This document shows, piece by piece, positions 36,831 to 48,195 of a stretch of DNA of 64,000 bases. Location: NCBI GenBank assembly GCA_016081115.2, contig CM071935.1, forward strand, positions 22,362,653-22,426,652. Direction: 5' to 3'. Numbering within the stretch: the stretch's first letter is position 1; the number at the start of each line of letters is the position of its first letter. Source of the stretch: Rehmannia glutinosa. Its lineage: Eukaryota > Streptophyta > Magnoliopsida > Lamiales > Orobanchaceae. The notes beneath the pieces were generated by a model. It was not told where the DNA came from. It ran no database searches and saw nothing but the letters and a program-made list of their open reading frames with translations. Both the position numbers and the translations under genes were made by a program.

Positions 36831-37041
36831 ATACATACAATGTAAGTCTTCCGTAATAGAGTTATAAATTTTTTTGTGAAGACAGTTATATACTCGATAC
36901 ACCTTGTAAAATGATTGTGTTAAGTACAAGAATGATATGATCAATAAAAAGATTGATTCTCGCGCATACATTCTATGTCAATACACTATCTCTGTATGTA
37001 TCTTTGTTATTTACATATTTGTATGATCTAAGTTTTGGCAT
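36831..37041 (+). other. copia-1 3' untranslated region
   Basis: AT-rich non-coding sequence between the accessory ORF and the polypurine tract. Confidence 0.5.
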
Positions 37042-37059
37042 CATCAAAAAGGGGGAAAT
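37042..37059 (+). promoter_or_regulatory. copia-1 polypurine tract
   Basis: CATCAAAAAGGGGGAAAT directly before TGTTAGG of the 3' LTR. Similar AAAAAGGGGGAAG occurs inside the accessory ORF near 35862, recalling the multiple PPT copies described for Sireviruses. Confidence 0.9.
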
Positions 37060-38621
37060 TGTTAGGAATTTTATTGTTTAGATTTTGATGAATGCCATGT
37101 AAAACTTAGAATAGAAAGTTGGCACCCCAATTCTTGTTGTAAAATGCATTGTAATGAATAGAGTGGCCAAGCCGAGTCAAGACAACTACGCCCTAACATG
37201 CAAGAAGACAATCAAGATGGAAGGAAGACTCTGTTTGAGACAATTTGAGTATGGCAAAAAGAAGAGTAGACGGGAACACTATTGAAGAAGCGGTGAGATA
37301 CGGTGAGTGGAGCATCGGTCAAATCAACTCAAGAAAAGCCAAGTCTCAAGTTGAAGTGTGAGAAGAGTCATCCATGATTGGAAGTCGACTCTAAGTCACC
37401 TGGGGAAAGCAAGGAAATGCAATCAAGTCGAGATAATCGTAAAAGAACCGTTGCCGACGTAAATCAAGAGATTTACTTAAACAAGTAATATCTCCATACA
37501 ACCTTTCTTGGAGTGCTCGATCCCGGAAGCGTGCAAAAGGAATGAACCAATGGGAAGCACTACACCGTGTCGAACTCGAAAAAGGTGAAAAGAATAATTC
37601 ATACGAGGAAACGGCAATTCCAAGAAGCGCAAGCCAACGACGCAAAGTGACTTTCAAAAATAAGCCTATCTCTTCAACGGGCAAATTTTTGAAAGTTCAC
37701 TATAAAAAGGCCGAGGAGTTAGTTTGAGAAAAACATATGCATGAATGACACATACGTGAGATATACAAGCACATTAGAAAAACTGAAACAATCTCAATCC
37801 TCAAGCCTACATTCGAAGTACATCAATCCAACACTTACCCGTGAAGGAAAGAGAGCTTCAACTTGATTGAAGAGGAAACCTTTGAAAACAAGGGGTCTAC
37901 TTTCCGGGAAGGATTGTAGAAAAGTTCAAAGTTGAACTAAGTCTTAAGCATTTGGAGGGCTTCGTGATCAAATCCAAAGAGCTTGAGCAAGTGAGTGTAG
38001 TAGCAAAAGGCAAGCGCCTGTGAAGAAGTTCGAGTCGAACGAGAAGCCGGTGAGTGATCAAGGCGTCTCAGATCGAGTCCAAAGGATCAAGTCATTTGTT
38101 GTGATCAAGACTTGTATTCGGGATTATTACCACTTTGTAAACCGATCATTACTAAGTGGATTCCTCCAGGAGTTGGAGAAGAGAGAAGTAGAAGAATTAC
38201 CCCATCTTCGAACCTCTATAAAAACTTTTCTTTGTGTCATTTACATTTCAAAGCATTTAAATTTCGCACTTTTAATTGCTTATATCTGTGATAAATTTGC
38301 TATCCATTTGATAATTTACAAGTACTAAATCAAGCTCTAATATTTTGTTTAATCAAACTTAAGGGTGTTAAGTCTTCCAATGAAAATAAAACCACAATCG
38401 AGTTAAATTGTAGCCAACAATGGTGAGTTACTCCATCAACAAAACTCGGTGAGTTCTGTTGAAAGATTAACTCTCTTGAGGGACTAATTCGATTGTCCAT
38501 CAAGGACACAAATTTGTGTAGAATTAACTCTGTAGATTTAAAAGGACTAAATCGAAAATTTGGTAAGGTTTATTCAACCCCCCCCTTCTAAACCTTACAC
38601 TTACACCCCTTGGGACCTACA
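37060..38621 (+). repeat. copia-1 3' LTR
   Basis: TGTTAGGAATTTTATTG to ...GGGACCTACA, 1562 bp, TATA box at 37701-37708. It differs from the 5' LTR mainly by small indels. Confidence 0.96.
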
Positions 38622-38626
38622 CATAT
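38622..38626. repeat. target-site duplication CATAT (right, copia-1)
   Basis: Follows ...CCTACA at 38621; perfect match to 24655-24659. The uninterrupted copia-2 LTR near 60075 has the same CATATTAC context. Confidence 0.95.
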
Positions 38627-39059
38627 TACTATATCGAGTAATCTTCTTGACTTCCTTCCAACGGATCAATGTTAGTTGTCTTGAATTGACTGCTGCCTTT
38701 TCCCCTTTTGACTTGAGTCTGCTCCAATCATGAGAATGACTCAACTGTCACTTCAACTGTTAGACTTGGCTCCTTTCACTGACTTGACTGACACTTCCTC
38801 ATGCTTCACACAGCTGTTCCTCAGCTAGCTCTCCTTCAGTCGAGTCCTTGTCTTTCTTCTTGGCCATACTCAGCTGACACACAACAGAGTCTTCACTCTA
38901 GTCTGCAGTTGACTTCTTGCATTCTTGACTTAGCTGACTTCACTCAGCTCTTTCAGTCCTACCTATTACAACACAGAATTACAAGGAAAATGGGGTGCCA
39001 ACTTCCTAGTCTAAGTTTTACATGGTATCATCAAAATCTACCAAATAAATTTTCTAACA
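38627..39059 (-). repeat. copia-2 3' LTR, proximal part
   Basis: Continues the match to the right LTR (60079-60509) and ends ...TCTAACA, the reverse of a TGTTAGA start. The first bases resume at the CATAT duplication shared with 24655-24659. Confidence 0.92.
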
Positions 39060-39082
39060 ATTTCCCACTTTTTGATGATGCC
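39060..39082 (-). promoter_or_regulatory. copia-2 polypurine tract
   Basis: On the minus strand GGCATCATCAAAAAGTGGGA leads into AAT and the LTR start. It matches the copia-1 tract except for a T in the G-run. Confidence 0.85.
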
Positions 39083-39359
39083 AAAACTTAAATAAAAATA
39101 AACAACAAACACAAGCAGTGCAGTAACAAAGAATGTATGCTTTAAGTGATCAATTTTATTGATCATAACATTCTTGTCTTTTACAAAGCTGTTTACAATA
39201 GGTAACAAAGCTTATACAAGTATTGCATCACAATGCATATCAGAGCTAGGTTACAAAGACGATATTAGAGCAAATATTATAAGGAAATTATCAGACCTAT
39301 ATTACAGGGAAAACTTACAGCTGTGTATTTACAACTACGTAAAATACACGAAGGGGTTG
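39083..39359 (-). other. copia-2 3' untranslated region
   Basis: Non-coding sequence between the end of the accessory ORF and the polypurine tract; matches 36831-37041 of copia-1 in position. Confidence 0.5.
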
Positions 39360-42300
39360 CAACCGTCTTCAACGCCTTGGTTGCTTCCTTCTTCTTTCTT
39401 TGTCATCAGCTCTCCTCCTGTCTTCATCAACTCTCCTCCTCTTCCTTTCCTCTTCATCCTTCTTCTTCTTCTCATACGCTCGCCTCACAACAGGGTCATC
39501 CCTACGCTGCCTTTTCTCCCATTCACGAGTTGTTCGTTCATTTTCAGCTTCCTATCTTCTTACTGCTTCAGCATATTTGCGTGCAACTTCCAGGTTAGCA
39601 GGATGATCATATCCAACCTAGTATATGAGTCCTTTCTTCTCTGGATCAACATACTTAATGTCTTTTGGTCTTGGCCGTGGTTGAATACTTCTTCCGCTAC
39701 CACCATATCTTCCCCTACCTTTCCCTGACTCAGCTTTTCCTCCTCTGGGAGTATACTGTACTTGAGTTTTTGATTTTCCAGCGGAGTGACTGTTGGAACT
39801 CTGTTGCTCATCAGTTGATTTGCATATATCAAGTACTTTATCCCAGTACAAATCCCAGGCTTGTGGTAGAGTCAAAATCATCGAAGTAGCCTTCTGCCTC
39901 TAGAGTTTGAAACTCCTCTAGGGATCTGGGTTCAGATCCAGCATCAGGCATGGCAATGTCTCTCGGGGGCTTGAGCGCAGGGTGATCTTTTCCGGTTGGA
40001 GGACCATCATATTGCTTCCTTATGTTTTGAATGAGTGCGGACTGCTTCTCAGCTACCTTCTCAAACTCAGCTTCGATGGCTTTTCTTAATTCTTTCATTG
40101 CCATCTCAGCTTTATGTTCTACAGACAGCTCTTTCGGTAGTTTGCTGAGAATAGAAGCTGTGATTTCTCCTTGTTGGGGGGTTTAAGCAAACATAAGCTT
40201 CAAGGGGGGTTTTTTCGAACTCCCTTCCCCCTTAGTTGTATCATCTTTCTTTTCAGATTATTCCTTCTTCGCCTCCTTATTACTCCATTCTGCTTCTCCC
40301 TTCAGTTCCTTCAAGGCCTCATCTTCCCTCTTTTTGGCATCATTACCAAAAGATAGGGTGAGGCCAGGGAACAAACCACTTAGAATGAAGTCACGTCGGC
40401 TATTTGTCGAATTTTGCTTGTTATCTGCTTTGGCGTAGACTGTTCGGAACTCGACCGTAGTCATTTGTTGACTCAATTTGTTAGTAATTTCATTTCTGCC
40501 ATAAGAAGACTCAACTTCTGGTTCATGTTATCATCCAGGCGTGCAATTTCGCTCTGATGTTGCAGCTTGAGCAACTCCGTGTCCGACTTATGAGAATCTT
40601 CAACTCTTACCATGAATTCCTTCTGCCTCTGCTGAAATTGTACATTGTCCGCACTCCAAACAACAGCTCTGCAAACAATGATTTGAAGTAACAGACCTGC
40701 TCTAAGCGCATAGCAATTGTCTGTGCAGCTCACTCCCTGATCCGTAAGGCAACCCCTCGAATATCTTCGATGATGGTTGCATCACAGTTGTCCAATCGGA
40801 GATCCAACGATGCAAGGTGGCGTTCCATCTTCTCAATTTCATCACATATTTTCTTGAATGCATTATGGAACTCGGCTGTGGAAGCCGACTCTTTTTGGCC
40901 ACACAACATCAAAGTCGAATCCCATCGGCACAATCATATCAGATGGAATTATGGGCTTTTTCTGCATAGTATATTTCTCCTATTCACAGGCGGATTCGGC
41001 ATCCATATCGGGCAATTTGGCAGTGAAGGAAAAAATGTCTTCAAGAACATTATCTCAAACGAGAGGGATTCCTGGAGGTCCACATTGAGGAGCCTTTCCG
41101 TTCTCTCATCGTAGTGCATCAAATCCATGTGCCTTGGCTAAGCCAGCGTCATCGGCAGTTAATGCAGCTGTGGGAGCCTGTGGTGGAGCTGTTTTAGTCT
41201 CTGCTAGAGAATATGTGGTAGCCTGCTAGAGTAGTTGTGCTGGTCTGCGCAGCTGACTGAGCCTCATCTATGTTAACAGCTTCGTCGGTCTCAGAGGGTT
41301 TTTCCTATTGAGTCAACTTGTCCTTAGCTGTCTTAACAGCATCATCGGATGGCCAGAGGGGATGGCTCATCATCAAAAATGAATCTCATCGTAGCTATTT
41401 TATCACTAACATTGCTCCGTGAGTTATGAACATCCTCGGCCTCGTTCTGCGTAGAATCTCCAACATGTGTGGACTCGACTTCATCCTCTGATCCCAGAAA
41501 AGTTGTGTTAATGTGTTCTTGGGAATCATGAAGGGTGTTGATCTCCTCTTCTTCACCAACTCCCTCCATTTGAGGAATGTTCTCCTATTCCGGTTCTTTA
41601 CCTAAGGAAGTCTCAACCTCCTTTAGGCCTTTATTACCCTCAGCAGTCTCAACCGCTGTGGGGCCTTCGATATTCATCCCTTCGGCAGACTCATCTACCT
41701 TAGGGTCTTCTGTGGCATTCTTTGGAGCCTCAACTCCTTGGATTGCACTTTCATGGCCAAGAGTCTCAACTCCCATAGCCTCTTTCCCATCATTTGCCTT
41801 GGCTGCATCAACAGCTTCATCGGCCTGCATATCAGAGGAAATCTCTGCTGGGATAGTCTCAACCATCCGAGCTTCATTAATTTCACTCTACTTATCAGTT
41901 GTTTGCTTTCCTTTGCCTCCTAACTGCGTAGTTTTGTCTCCCATAGCATCCTCCGACCTATTTGTGGTGGAGAGAGCTTCCCCCTCAGCTGGCGCACCAG
42001 CTAAGTTAGTGGTTGGAGGGTTACTCTGCTCCTGAGACACGGCTGTGTGTCCTGTTGAGTAGTCAGCCATTGGGGCAGGTGTCAAAACACCTTCTTTGGG
42101 GGTAGGCTTGGCTAGGGTGCCCGCTACATCTCCTTCCCTAGCTTCATCGTCGTTCCCCTGAGAGCCATCTTGAGATTGCACAGGGGATGTGGCCGCAACA
42201 ATATTGGTTGCAATCTTCTGCGCATCTCCCATAGGATGAGATCAAGGAGAGATTTGGGAAGACTCTCCTGGACCTTCCTAAAGTTGTTGCTTGTGCATGG

Positions 42301-42963
42301 CTCGGGATTCTTTAATGGCCTGTTGGAACTTAGCCTGTTCAACTGCGACAGCTGGGTCCATCTCCTCCAGGTCGCTGTTGTCTATTAACTCTATGATATG
42401 TTCATGGTTGCCCGTAAATATGCATATCTTCTATTTTTCTAGGGCATTGGCTTTCTCCAGGGCTTTCTCCTTTTCATCCTCCTTGATAGTGCGGAGGGCA
42501 TCCAAGCAATACTCCTCATTCAGTGCGTATTGAATGGAGACGTTCCTAAGGAAGCTTAGGAGCTCCTCCTCTTCATCGATGAACTCAGGGTGAGTGAATT
42601 GTTGTCTCGAGTAGTCTAGCTTCCATCTCCTCCATTCCCTTAGCCTCTGTTGGATGTTCGGATAGACTGGAGAATACATTATCACATCGTCTTAGTCCTC
42701 TGAATCGTAGCCAATGGAGCTTGCTTCTCCTCAAGTTCACGGGCATCGCATCCGCGAGTGAGGGGATGAGACAACTTTTTCTTCATGTGTCTTGGTTGTC
42801 TCAACTGCATCCATCTCCACAGCTGTCTCACGGGCAGCTGGGTCCTTGACATTCTATTGATCTCCATCAGCAGTCTTCTGGATATCATCAACCTTTTCTT
42901 GAGACTGCTCCTCTTGAGCATCAGCAGTCTCTTCTGGCTTCTCCGGCTGAGTGCTGGACTCGG
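39360..42963 (-). pseudogene. copia-2 accessory ORF, C-terminal two thirds (broken)
   Basis: Homologous to copia-1 33040-36830, read on the minus strand. In order: a Lys/Pro-rich stretch by the insertion site; YPNIQQRLREWRRWKL...PEFIDEEEELLSFL (42685-42431); an acidic region with GVETLGHESAIQGVE and LHDSQ...TFLGSEDEVEST (42232-41342); coiled-coil-like KICDEIEKMERHLASLDLRL (40933-40730) and LDDNMNQKLSLLMAEMK; ELRKAIEAEFEKVAEKQSALIQNIRKQY (40104-39838); and a basic Gly/Arg-rich stretch before KDIKYVDPEKKG. Interrupted by single-base frameshifts and stops, and by the Athila-like insertion at 42963/52616. Confidence 0.75.
42959..42963. repeat. target-site duplication CTCGG (left, Athila-like)
   Basis: CTCGG precedes TGATAGG at 42964 and recurs at 52611-52615. 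Confidence 0.95.
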
Positions 42964-43182
42964 TGATAGGCGTGAAGTTTGCATGTATTTTGAGGCATAT
43001 TTCGAGCTATAATGATAAGTAAACATGCATATACTCGCGTGAAATGTTACATATTCACTCCTTGTGGAAAAGATATTACACTTTGCTTATTTTGTAGGAA
43101 AGCAAAGTGGAAACACGGAGAATTGAGTGGATATACGAAAAGTGAAGCCTAAAAGAGCGAAAGTTGAGCGTTCACGGAAAAG

Positions 43183-43448
43183 ACAGGGGGCACACGGGTT
43201 GGGCGTGCCTCAAGACACCACCCGTGTACCCTCGTATAAGGATAATTGAAGGCATGACATGGCGCACGGGTAGCCCATGCATGGGCGCACCACCCGTGCG
43301 CCCTACAGAGAGTCGGATTAATTCACCGGAGTGGCGCACGGGTAGGCCGTGCTCCGACGCACCACCCGTGCGCCCTACAGAGAGTTGAGGTATTCCAGCA
43401 GGGTGGCGCACGGGTAACCCGTGCGTGGGCGCACCACCCGTGCGTCTG
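43183..43448 (+). repeat. palindromic ~72-bp minisatellite in the LTR (4 units)
   Basis: Four units built as GGCGCACGGGT-x-GCGCACC-ACCCGTGCGCC followed by CTACAGAGAG. The ends of a unit are an 11-base inverted repeat. The first unit is the most diverged. It lies just upstream of the TATA box. Copies also occur at 47455-47572 and 51352-51612. Confidence 0.9.
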
Positions 43449-43495
43449 TGCTGAATCCCATGTCTATGACATTAAGCCCTAAACATGATGGGAGG

Positions 43496-43503
43496 TATAA
43501 AAA
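43496..43503 (+). promoter_or_regulatory. TATA box in Athila-like 5' LTR
   Basis: TATAAAAA in GGAGGTATAAAAAGGC, conserved at 51663-51670. Confidence 0.8.
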
Positions 43504-44448
43504 GGCTTTTTGGGGGGCGCACACAAGGACATTCTGGCATTTTTGGGATCTAGAACACAAGGCAAGAGTCAACTCTTGGAAGGAGACATCAAGGAGACAA
43601 TCGGGTTGCATCGGAGCTTGAAGAACGGAGATATATCGAGAGATTGTCGACGTTCCTAAGTTTTCTTGCTTCTCTTTTAGTTTCAATCTTTTAGTTTCAT
43701 TTGTAATGACTTTGAACACTTAGTGTGTAAGTTGTTTAATCATGTGTAGCTAAACTCTTGTGATTTAGGGTTTTGGAAGTAGATTAATGAACTCTTGTTG
43801 GATGTTTTAATCTTGGTTGAAGTTATTATCTTGAAGCCTATTTGAGTACTTTGAACTTATTCTTGTTTTATCACTTGGCCAATGATTTAACATGTTTGAT
43901 ATATTGATTCATAATTCGAGAGATGAGTTTCAATATTAGATCTTGAGTACTTAACACGAATATTTGCATGAATCGAGAGGTTTGTGAATGTTTGTGAGGA
44001 CATTTGATCTTTTGTGCATTTGGGAGTTGTATATCTTATGTTGAGTAGAGATGCTAGCATAGATATTTCAATCTACATTTTATATGCATCTCGAGAGGGA
44101 GGATAAAATAGCTTTGTGATCGTCTTATAGGAATATTGATAATAACGTGGCTTGATTAAACCGGACAACAAGAGGATTATTAATTGAAACCTTAACTCGG
44201 AAATCCATTACATCATCTTGATGCTTCTTTCATTTGTGTTATTTTATTCTTGTGTTTTAGTGATTTAAATTGTCTTAATCTCAAAACAACAACCATCAAT
44301 TATTGATCGTCTAAATAAAAGTAAAACTATCTTGGCTCAATACTTAGCCTATTGATTTATTAGTCTCCATGGATACGACCTTGCTACCTTATTCGATAAC
44401 GAACACCGTACACTTGCGGTGAAGCTAAAAATAAGGCGAACAAGTTTT

Positions 44449-44466
44449 TGGCGCCGTTGCCGGGGA
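44449..44466 (+). promoter_or_regulatory. Athila-like primer-binding site
   Basis: TGGCGCCGTTGCCGGGGA six bases after the LTR, the form typical of Athila and many other plant gypsy elements. Confidence 0.92.
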
Positions 44467-44606
44467 CTAATACAATTTTTGGTGCTAATATTGCGATAGA
44501 TAGAATTATTTTTAATTTAGACATTTTTTTATTATTTATTTTGTTTTAGTGTGACTTTAATTCCACATTATTTGACTTGTTTCTTTTAGTTTAGTCCAGG
44601 TAGTGC

Positions 44607-46143
44607 ATGAACACGCGCTCTAGGCGGGGGGACTTAATACCGCTCATACCGGAAGTTGAGGCTTTCGCGAGGAGAATCAGTGCTACCACTAGACGGGCTG
44701 AAAGACAACACAATCCGATAATGGGGGATTTGAATGAGTTACCAATACCGCCTAACAATGGTGGAAACGAGTTACCGATACCGGTTCAACAGCAAGCCAT
44801 TCGTGATTACTTTCGACCACAAACGAATCGTAATTACGGTGGTATTGCCCATATTCCTATCAATGCCAACAACTTCGAGCTCAAACCGGCACTAATCAAT
44901 ATGGTGCAACAGAATCAGTTTGGGGGATTTTCAACTGAAGATCCTAACTCTCACCTTGCGCATTTTATCCAAATATGCAATACGATCAAAATGAACGGAG
45001 TCTCAGATGACGCCATAAGATTGCGCCTATTCCCATTCTCTTTACGGGATAAGGCGAGAAATTGGTTGGGTACTCTGACGCAAGGAAGTGTGAGCACATG
45101 GGACGATTTGAGCCAAAAGTTTTTGTTTAAATTCTTTCCACCAAGCAAAACTTTGCAGCTCAAAAGTGAGATCACTCAATTCCGACAATTTGATTCCGAG
45201 CCCTTGTACGAGGCTTGGGAAAGATTTAGGGATTTGTTAAGAAGATGTCCACAACACGGCTTTCGGAGGATCACATGATTATTTCTTTTACAATGGTTTA
45301 ATGGGGCAAACGAGGGCCTTTGTTGATGCCGCAAGGGGAGGAGCATTGTTGGCAAGGTTTCCACAAGATGCCTTGAACCTTCTTGAGGAAATGGCCATGA
45401 AGCGATTAAGTGGCCATCCGAAAGATCGAATGTACAACGAGTAGCCGAAATCTCATATTCGGACCCTATCAAAACATTGTCGGCACAAGTAGCGGCTTTG
45501 ATAACTCAATTGAGTGTATTTAAGGGGGGCCGTAGCGGTGTACGAGCAAGGGTAGTGAAGCTCTTCTATATCCGATGGAAGAGGTAAATTATGTGAATAA
45601 CGGAATTTCAAAGCAATTTTCGGAATAATTCAAACCCAACGCACTACCATCCGGGGTTGAGAAATCATGAAAATTTTTCCTATGCAAATACAAAGAATGT
45701 GTTACAACCTCCGGGATTTAATGCTTCAAGTGGAGGCGGTAATGGAGGAGGCAAATCGTCGTTGGAAGATACACTCACCTCCTTCATAAATCAATCTAAT
45801 GCTTTCATGAATGACACGAGGAGCCGCCTCGATAAGCAAGACCTTAGGATGGATAAGTTAGAACAACAAGTGACAAGCTCAATAAAGAACTTGGAAACTC
45901 AAATAGGTCAATTGGCTGCAATTGTGGGGAGTCAACATCAAAAGGGTCAATTTCAAGTAACACGGAGGTCAACCCGAGGGAACATTGCAATGCTATCCAT
46001 GTGTGGGGTGGAAAAGAGAATGAAGAGTCTCGAAAATGCGATATTGGTGTGTGACGTCGAATCACGCACGACTCGTGTATCAATGCACGACCAGGTCGTG
46101 TGTGTTGCCGAGCCTACCATTCAAATTCAGGAAATGATGTAAA
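44607..46143 (+). pseudogene. Athila-like gag (one or more frameshifts)
   Basis: ATG at 44607, open for 223 codons. After an Arg-rich start it has the capsid-type region FELKPALINMVQQNQFGG, EDPNSHLAHFIQICNT, LRLFPFSLRDKARNWL and SWDDLSQKFLFKFFP-like residues. Frame is lost near 45279 and regained at 45657 (NHENFSYANTKN, PPGFN, then the helix LEDTLTSFINQSNAFM...LDKLEQQ...IGQLA) to the stop at 46141. This is the standard gag layout of the Athila lineage. No zinc knuckle is visible. Confidence 0.88.
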
Positions 46144-46199
46144 CGACGCTCAAGGCAATATGAAAGTTAAAGGAGGAACCGAGCAACAAATAGATAAAC

Positions 46200-47219
46200 A
46201 AAAAAGAGCCAAGAAACGTGAATCATATCCTAACTCTAATTTCTTTGAAATATAATATTCCTCTTCCCTTTCCCGATTGTTTCACAAGACTAATCTGAAT
46301 AATCAATTTGCTAAATTTGTGGGCATGTTTAAAAATTGCACATTAATGTTCCTTTTGCGAAGCAATAAAACATATGCCAAATTATGCAAAGTTTTTAGGG
46401 AAGTGATGTCCAACAAAAACAAATGGGCGAGAGAATGGGATTGTCAACTGACGGAAGAATGTAGCGCACTCATACAAAGGAAAATACCGCAAAAGCCGAA
46501 AGATCAGGGAGTTTCACTATTCCTTGTACAAAAGGCGATATTTTATTTGACAATGTACTTTGTGATCTAGGATCTAGTATCAATTTTGATGCCGCTGTCC
46601 GTTCTCGAAAAGCTTGGACTCGTAGATGTGAGACCATCCTTTGTCACCCTACAACTCGCGGATAGATCACTCGTACATCCAACGGGGATACTAGAAGATG
46701 TGCTCATAAAAGTCGATAAATTCATATTCCCGTGGATTTTATAGTCTTTGGATATGAATGAGGATTGTGACACGCCTCTTATACTTGGGCGTCCATTTTT
46801 GGCAACCGCGGAAGCACTAATAGATGTGAAGAAAGGGGAGCTTACATTACAAGTTGATGATGAGCGTATTTCATTTTCCATTTTTCGGAATGTGAAAAGA
46901 CATGATGATTTTAATGGTTGTAAAACAACAACAATTGCTAATTCCTGTACTCAAGCTAATAGCTTGAATAATTGTGTGCATTCTAAAGATAATATGCAGG
47001 GATTATCAATGAAGAAGAAGGAAAGGCACAAAAAGCCTGATGTTGAACCAAGAGTGTGCACGTACCATTCGCACGATGAAGAGGAGAACACATGGATAGT
47101 TGACGAACATGAAAAACCTCCTTTAGTAATGATCAAGGGAGGTGTAAATCCAAGTGAGCGGGATTGGCATGGAAAACTGCACGATGAGGTGACAAGCCTC
47201 ATTTCTCAAAGATCATAAT
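46200..47219 (+). pseudogene. Athila-like protease region (frameshifted)
   Basis: Covers the segment after gag with NNQFAKFVGMFK, LTEECSALIQ and the retropepsin core. The D-L-G of the active site is encoded near 46565-46578, but the frame shifts directly after it. The downstream part is open from 46748 (EDCDTPLILGRPFLATAEALIDVKKGELTLQV) to the stop at 47217. After the protease core come ~100 residues of low-complexity polar sequence, and then the post-pol motif. No reverse transcriptase motif exists. Confidence 0.85.
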
Positions 47220-47454
47220 CGGAATTAAAAGGCGTCAAGCTAAAAGACGTTAAATATAGCGCTTGTTGGGAGGCAACCCAACGGTTTTTCGTGTGACTTT
47301 CATTTTTGTGTGTTTAAGTTTCAATTTTGTGTGATTGGAGTGATTTGACATGCGTGTTTTTATTAATGAGTGTGATTTGTGTGTTTTCGTTTCAAATTTT
47401 TTGTGTGTTTTTATTTAAAAAAAAAAAAAAAAAATACCTAAATTGCTGTACAGG

Positions 47455-47572
47455 TGCGCACGGGTAGCCCGTGCGTTGGCACACCACCCATGCGCCCTGC
47501 AGAGAGTAGAGGAATTTGCCGGGGTGGCGCACGGGTAGCCCGTGCTTCGACGCACCACCCGTGCGCATTGCA
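47455..47572 (+). repeat. internal copy of the LTR minisatellite (2 units)
   Basis: Two units with GCGCACGGGTAGCCCGTGC and CACCACCCGTGCGC, spaced about 69 bp, the same motif as in the LTRs. It lies after an A18 run (47417-47434) and directly before the leader of the 3' ORF. Confidence 0.9.
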
Positions 47573-47821
47573 GAAGAGGCTTAAATATGACAGTTTTTAA
47601 ACTGTCTTCTTCTCCCAAAACTCCCACAAATCGCGCGCCCACTACCCCAACTTCATTGCCTTCGAAATTTCTTGCAAATTCTACTCAAATTCGTCCTTTT
47701 AATCCCTCCCCCATCACAATTGCACTTCACTTTACATTGAATTCAAATTTGCTTGAAGAATTGTGAGCAAAAGCACCTAGGGTTCAAGTCATCTACTTCG
47801 AGTTTAACTTAGAGAATTCCG
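47573..47821 (+). promoter_or_regulatory. promoter/5' leader candidate of the Athila-like 3' ORF
   Basis: Starts with CTTAAATATG (weak TATA) and an 18-bp perfect palindrome (47589-47606, GACAGTTT/AAACTGTC). A C/T-rich leader then runs to a good 5' splice site. Position after the minisatellite parallels the LTR, where the minisatellite precedes TATA and the RNA start. Inference only. Confidence 0.35.
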
Positions 47822-48182
47822 GTAAGAACACCGTTTCTCCTCGTGAATTCATTGTTAATTATGTATTAGGGATCATTATAGGTGTTTATTTTGATATTTT
47901 TGCTATGATTTATGTGAATTATTCTTTGAGGCAAATTATCAAACACCTTGTGGGCTTGTGTAATTGAGGAGATTTAGGATGAATTGTTGATGAATAAGGC
48001 ATGGCCAATGGTTGTTTAAGCTAATATTTGTCTAGAATGGCCATAATTTTTGCTTGTTTGGGGTAGTTGATCGATCAAAGTAACGTGGGCATGTGAATTT
48101 GCATCACCCAATATGTTAGCTTTAATCCCCTATTTTGTTGTTGCCATTAATGATATTGGGATGCTAATGAAATGCGTTTCAG
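47822..48182 (+). other. candidate intron before the Athila-like 3' ORF
   Basis: A consensus donor (CCG/GTAAGAAC at 47822) and a T-rich acceptor (AATGCGTTTCAG at 48171-48182) bound a T-rich 361-bp stretch ending 13 bases before ATGGCC at 48196. Splicing to express the gene downstream of pol has been described for Athila-type elements. Needs transcript evidence. Confidence 0.45.
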
Positions 48183-48195
48183 ATACACACTCTTC

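Larger units (their letters stand above)
24660..38621 (+). mobile_element. copia-1: full-length Sirevirus-like Ty1/copia element
   Basis: Complete 14.0-kb plus-strand element with LTRs of 1532 and 1562 bp, TSD CATAT, PBS 26194-26205 and PPT 37042-37059. Order is gag, pol, accessory ORF, 3' LTR. It belongs to the same broad family as copia-2 (both LTRs begin TGTTAGGAA and end CCTACA; proteins are clearly homologous). It inserted into copia-2's LTR. Gag and pol carry many small indels. LTR-to-LTR differences are mostly 1-3 base indels, so part of the damage may be assembly error. Confidence 0.95.
42964..44442 (+). repeat. Athila-like 5' LTR
   Basis: TGATAGGCGTGAAG to ...AAGGCGAACA. Holds a GC-rich palindromic minisatellite (43183-43448) and, 48 bp further, TATAAAAA (43496-43503). 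It lacks a 42-bp segment present in the other LTR (51223-51264). Confidence 0.96.

Noticed and set aside
40771..41114. Plus-strand ORFs in the copia-2 accessory region (also 41577-42035)
   Set aside because: Antisense shadows of the accessory ORF; no conserved counterpart in copia-1.
43164..43411. ORFs of ~75-80 codons on both strands in the GC-rich LTR minisatellite (also at 51329-51627)
   Set aside because: Open frames result from the repetitive GC-rich palindromes; the repeated peptide follows the DNA repeat.
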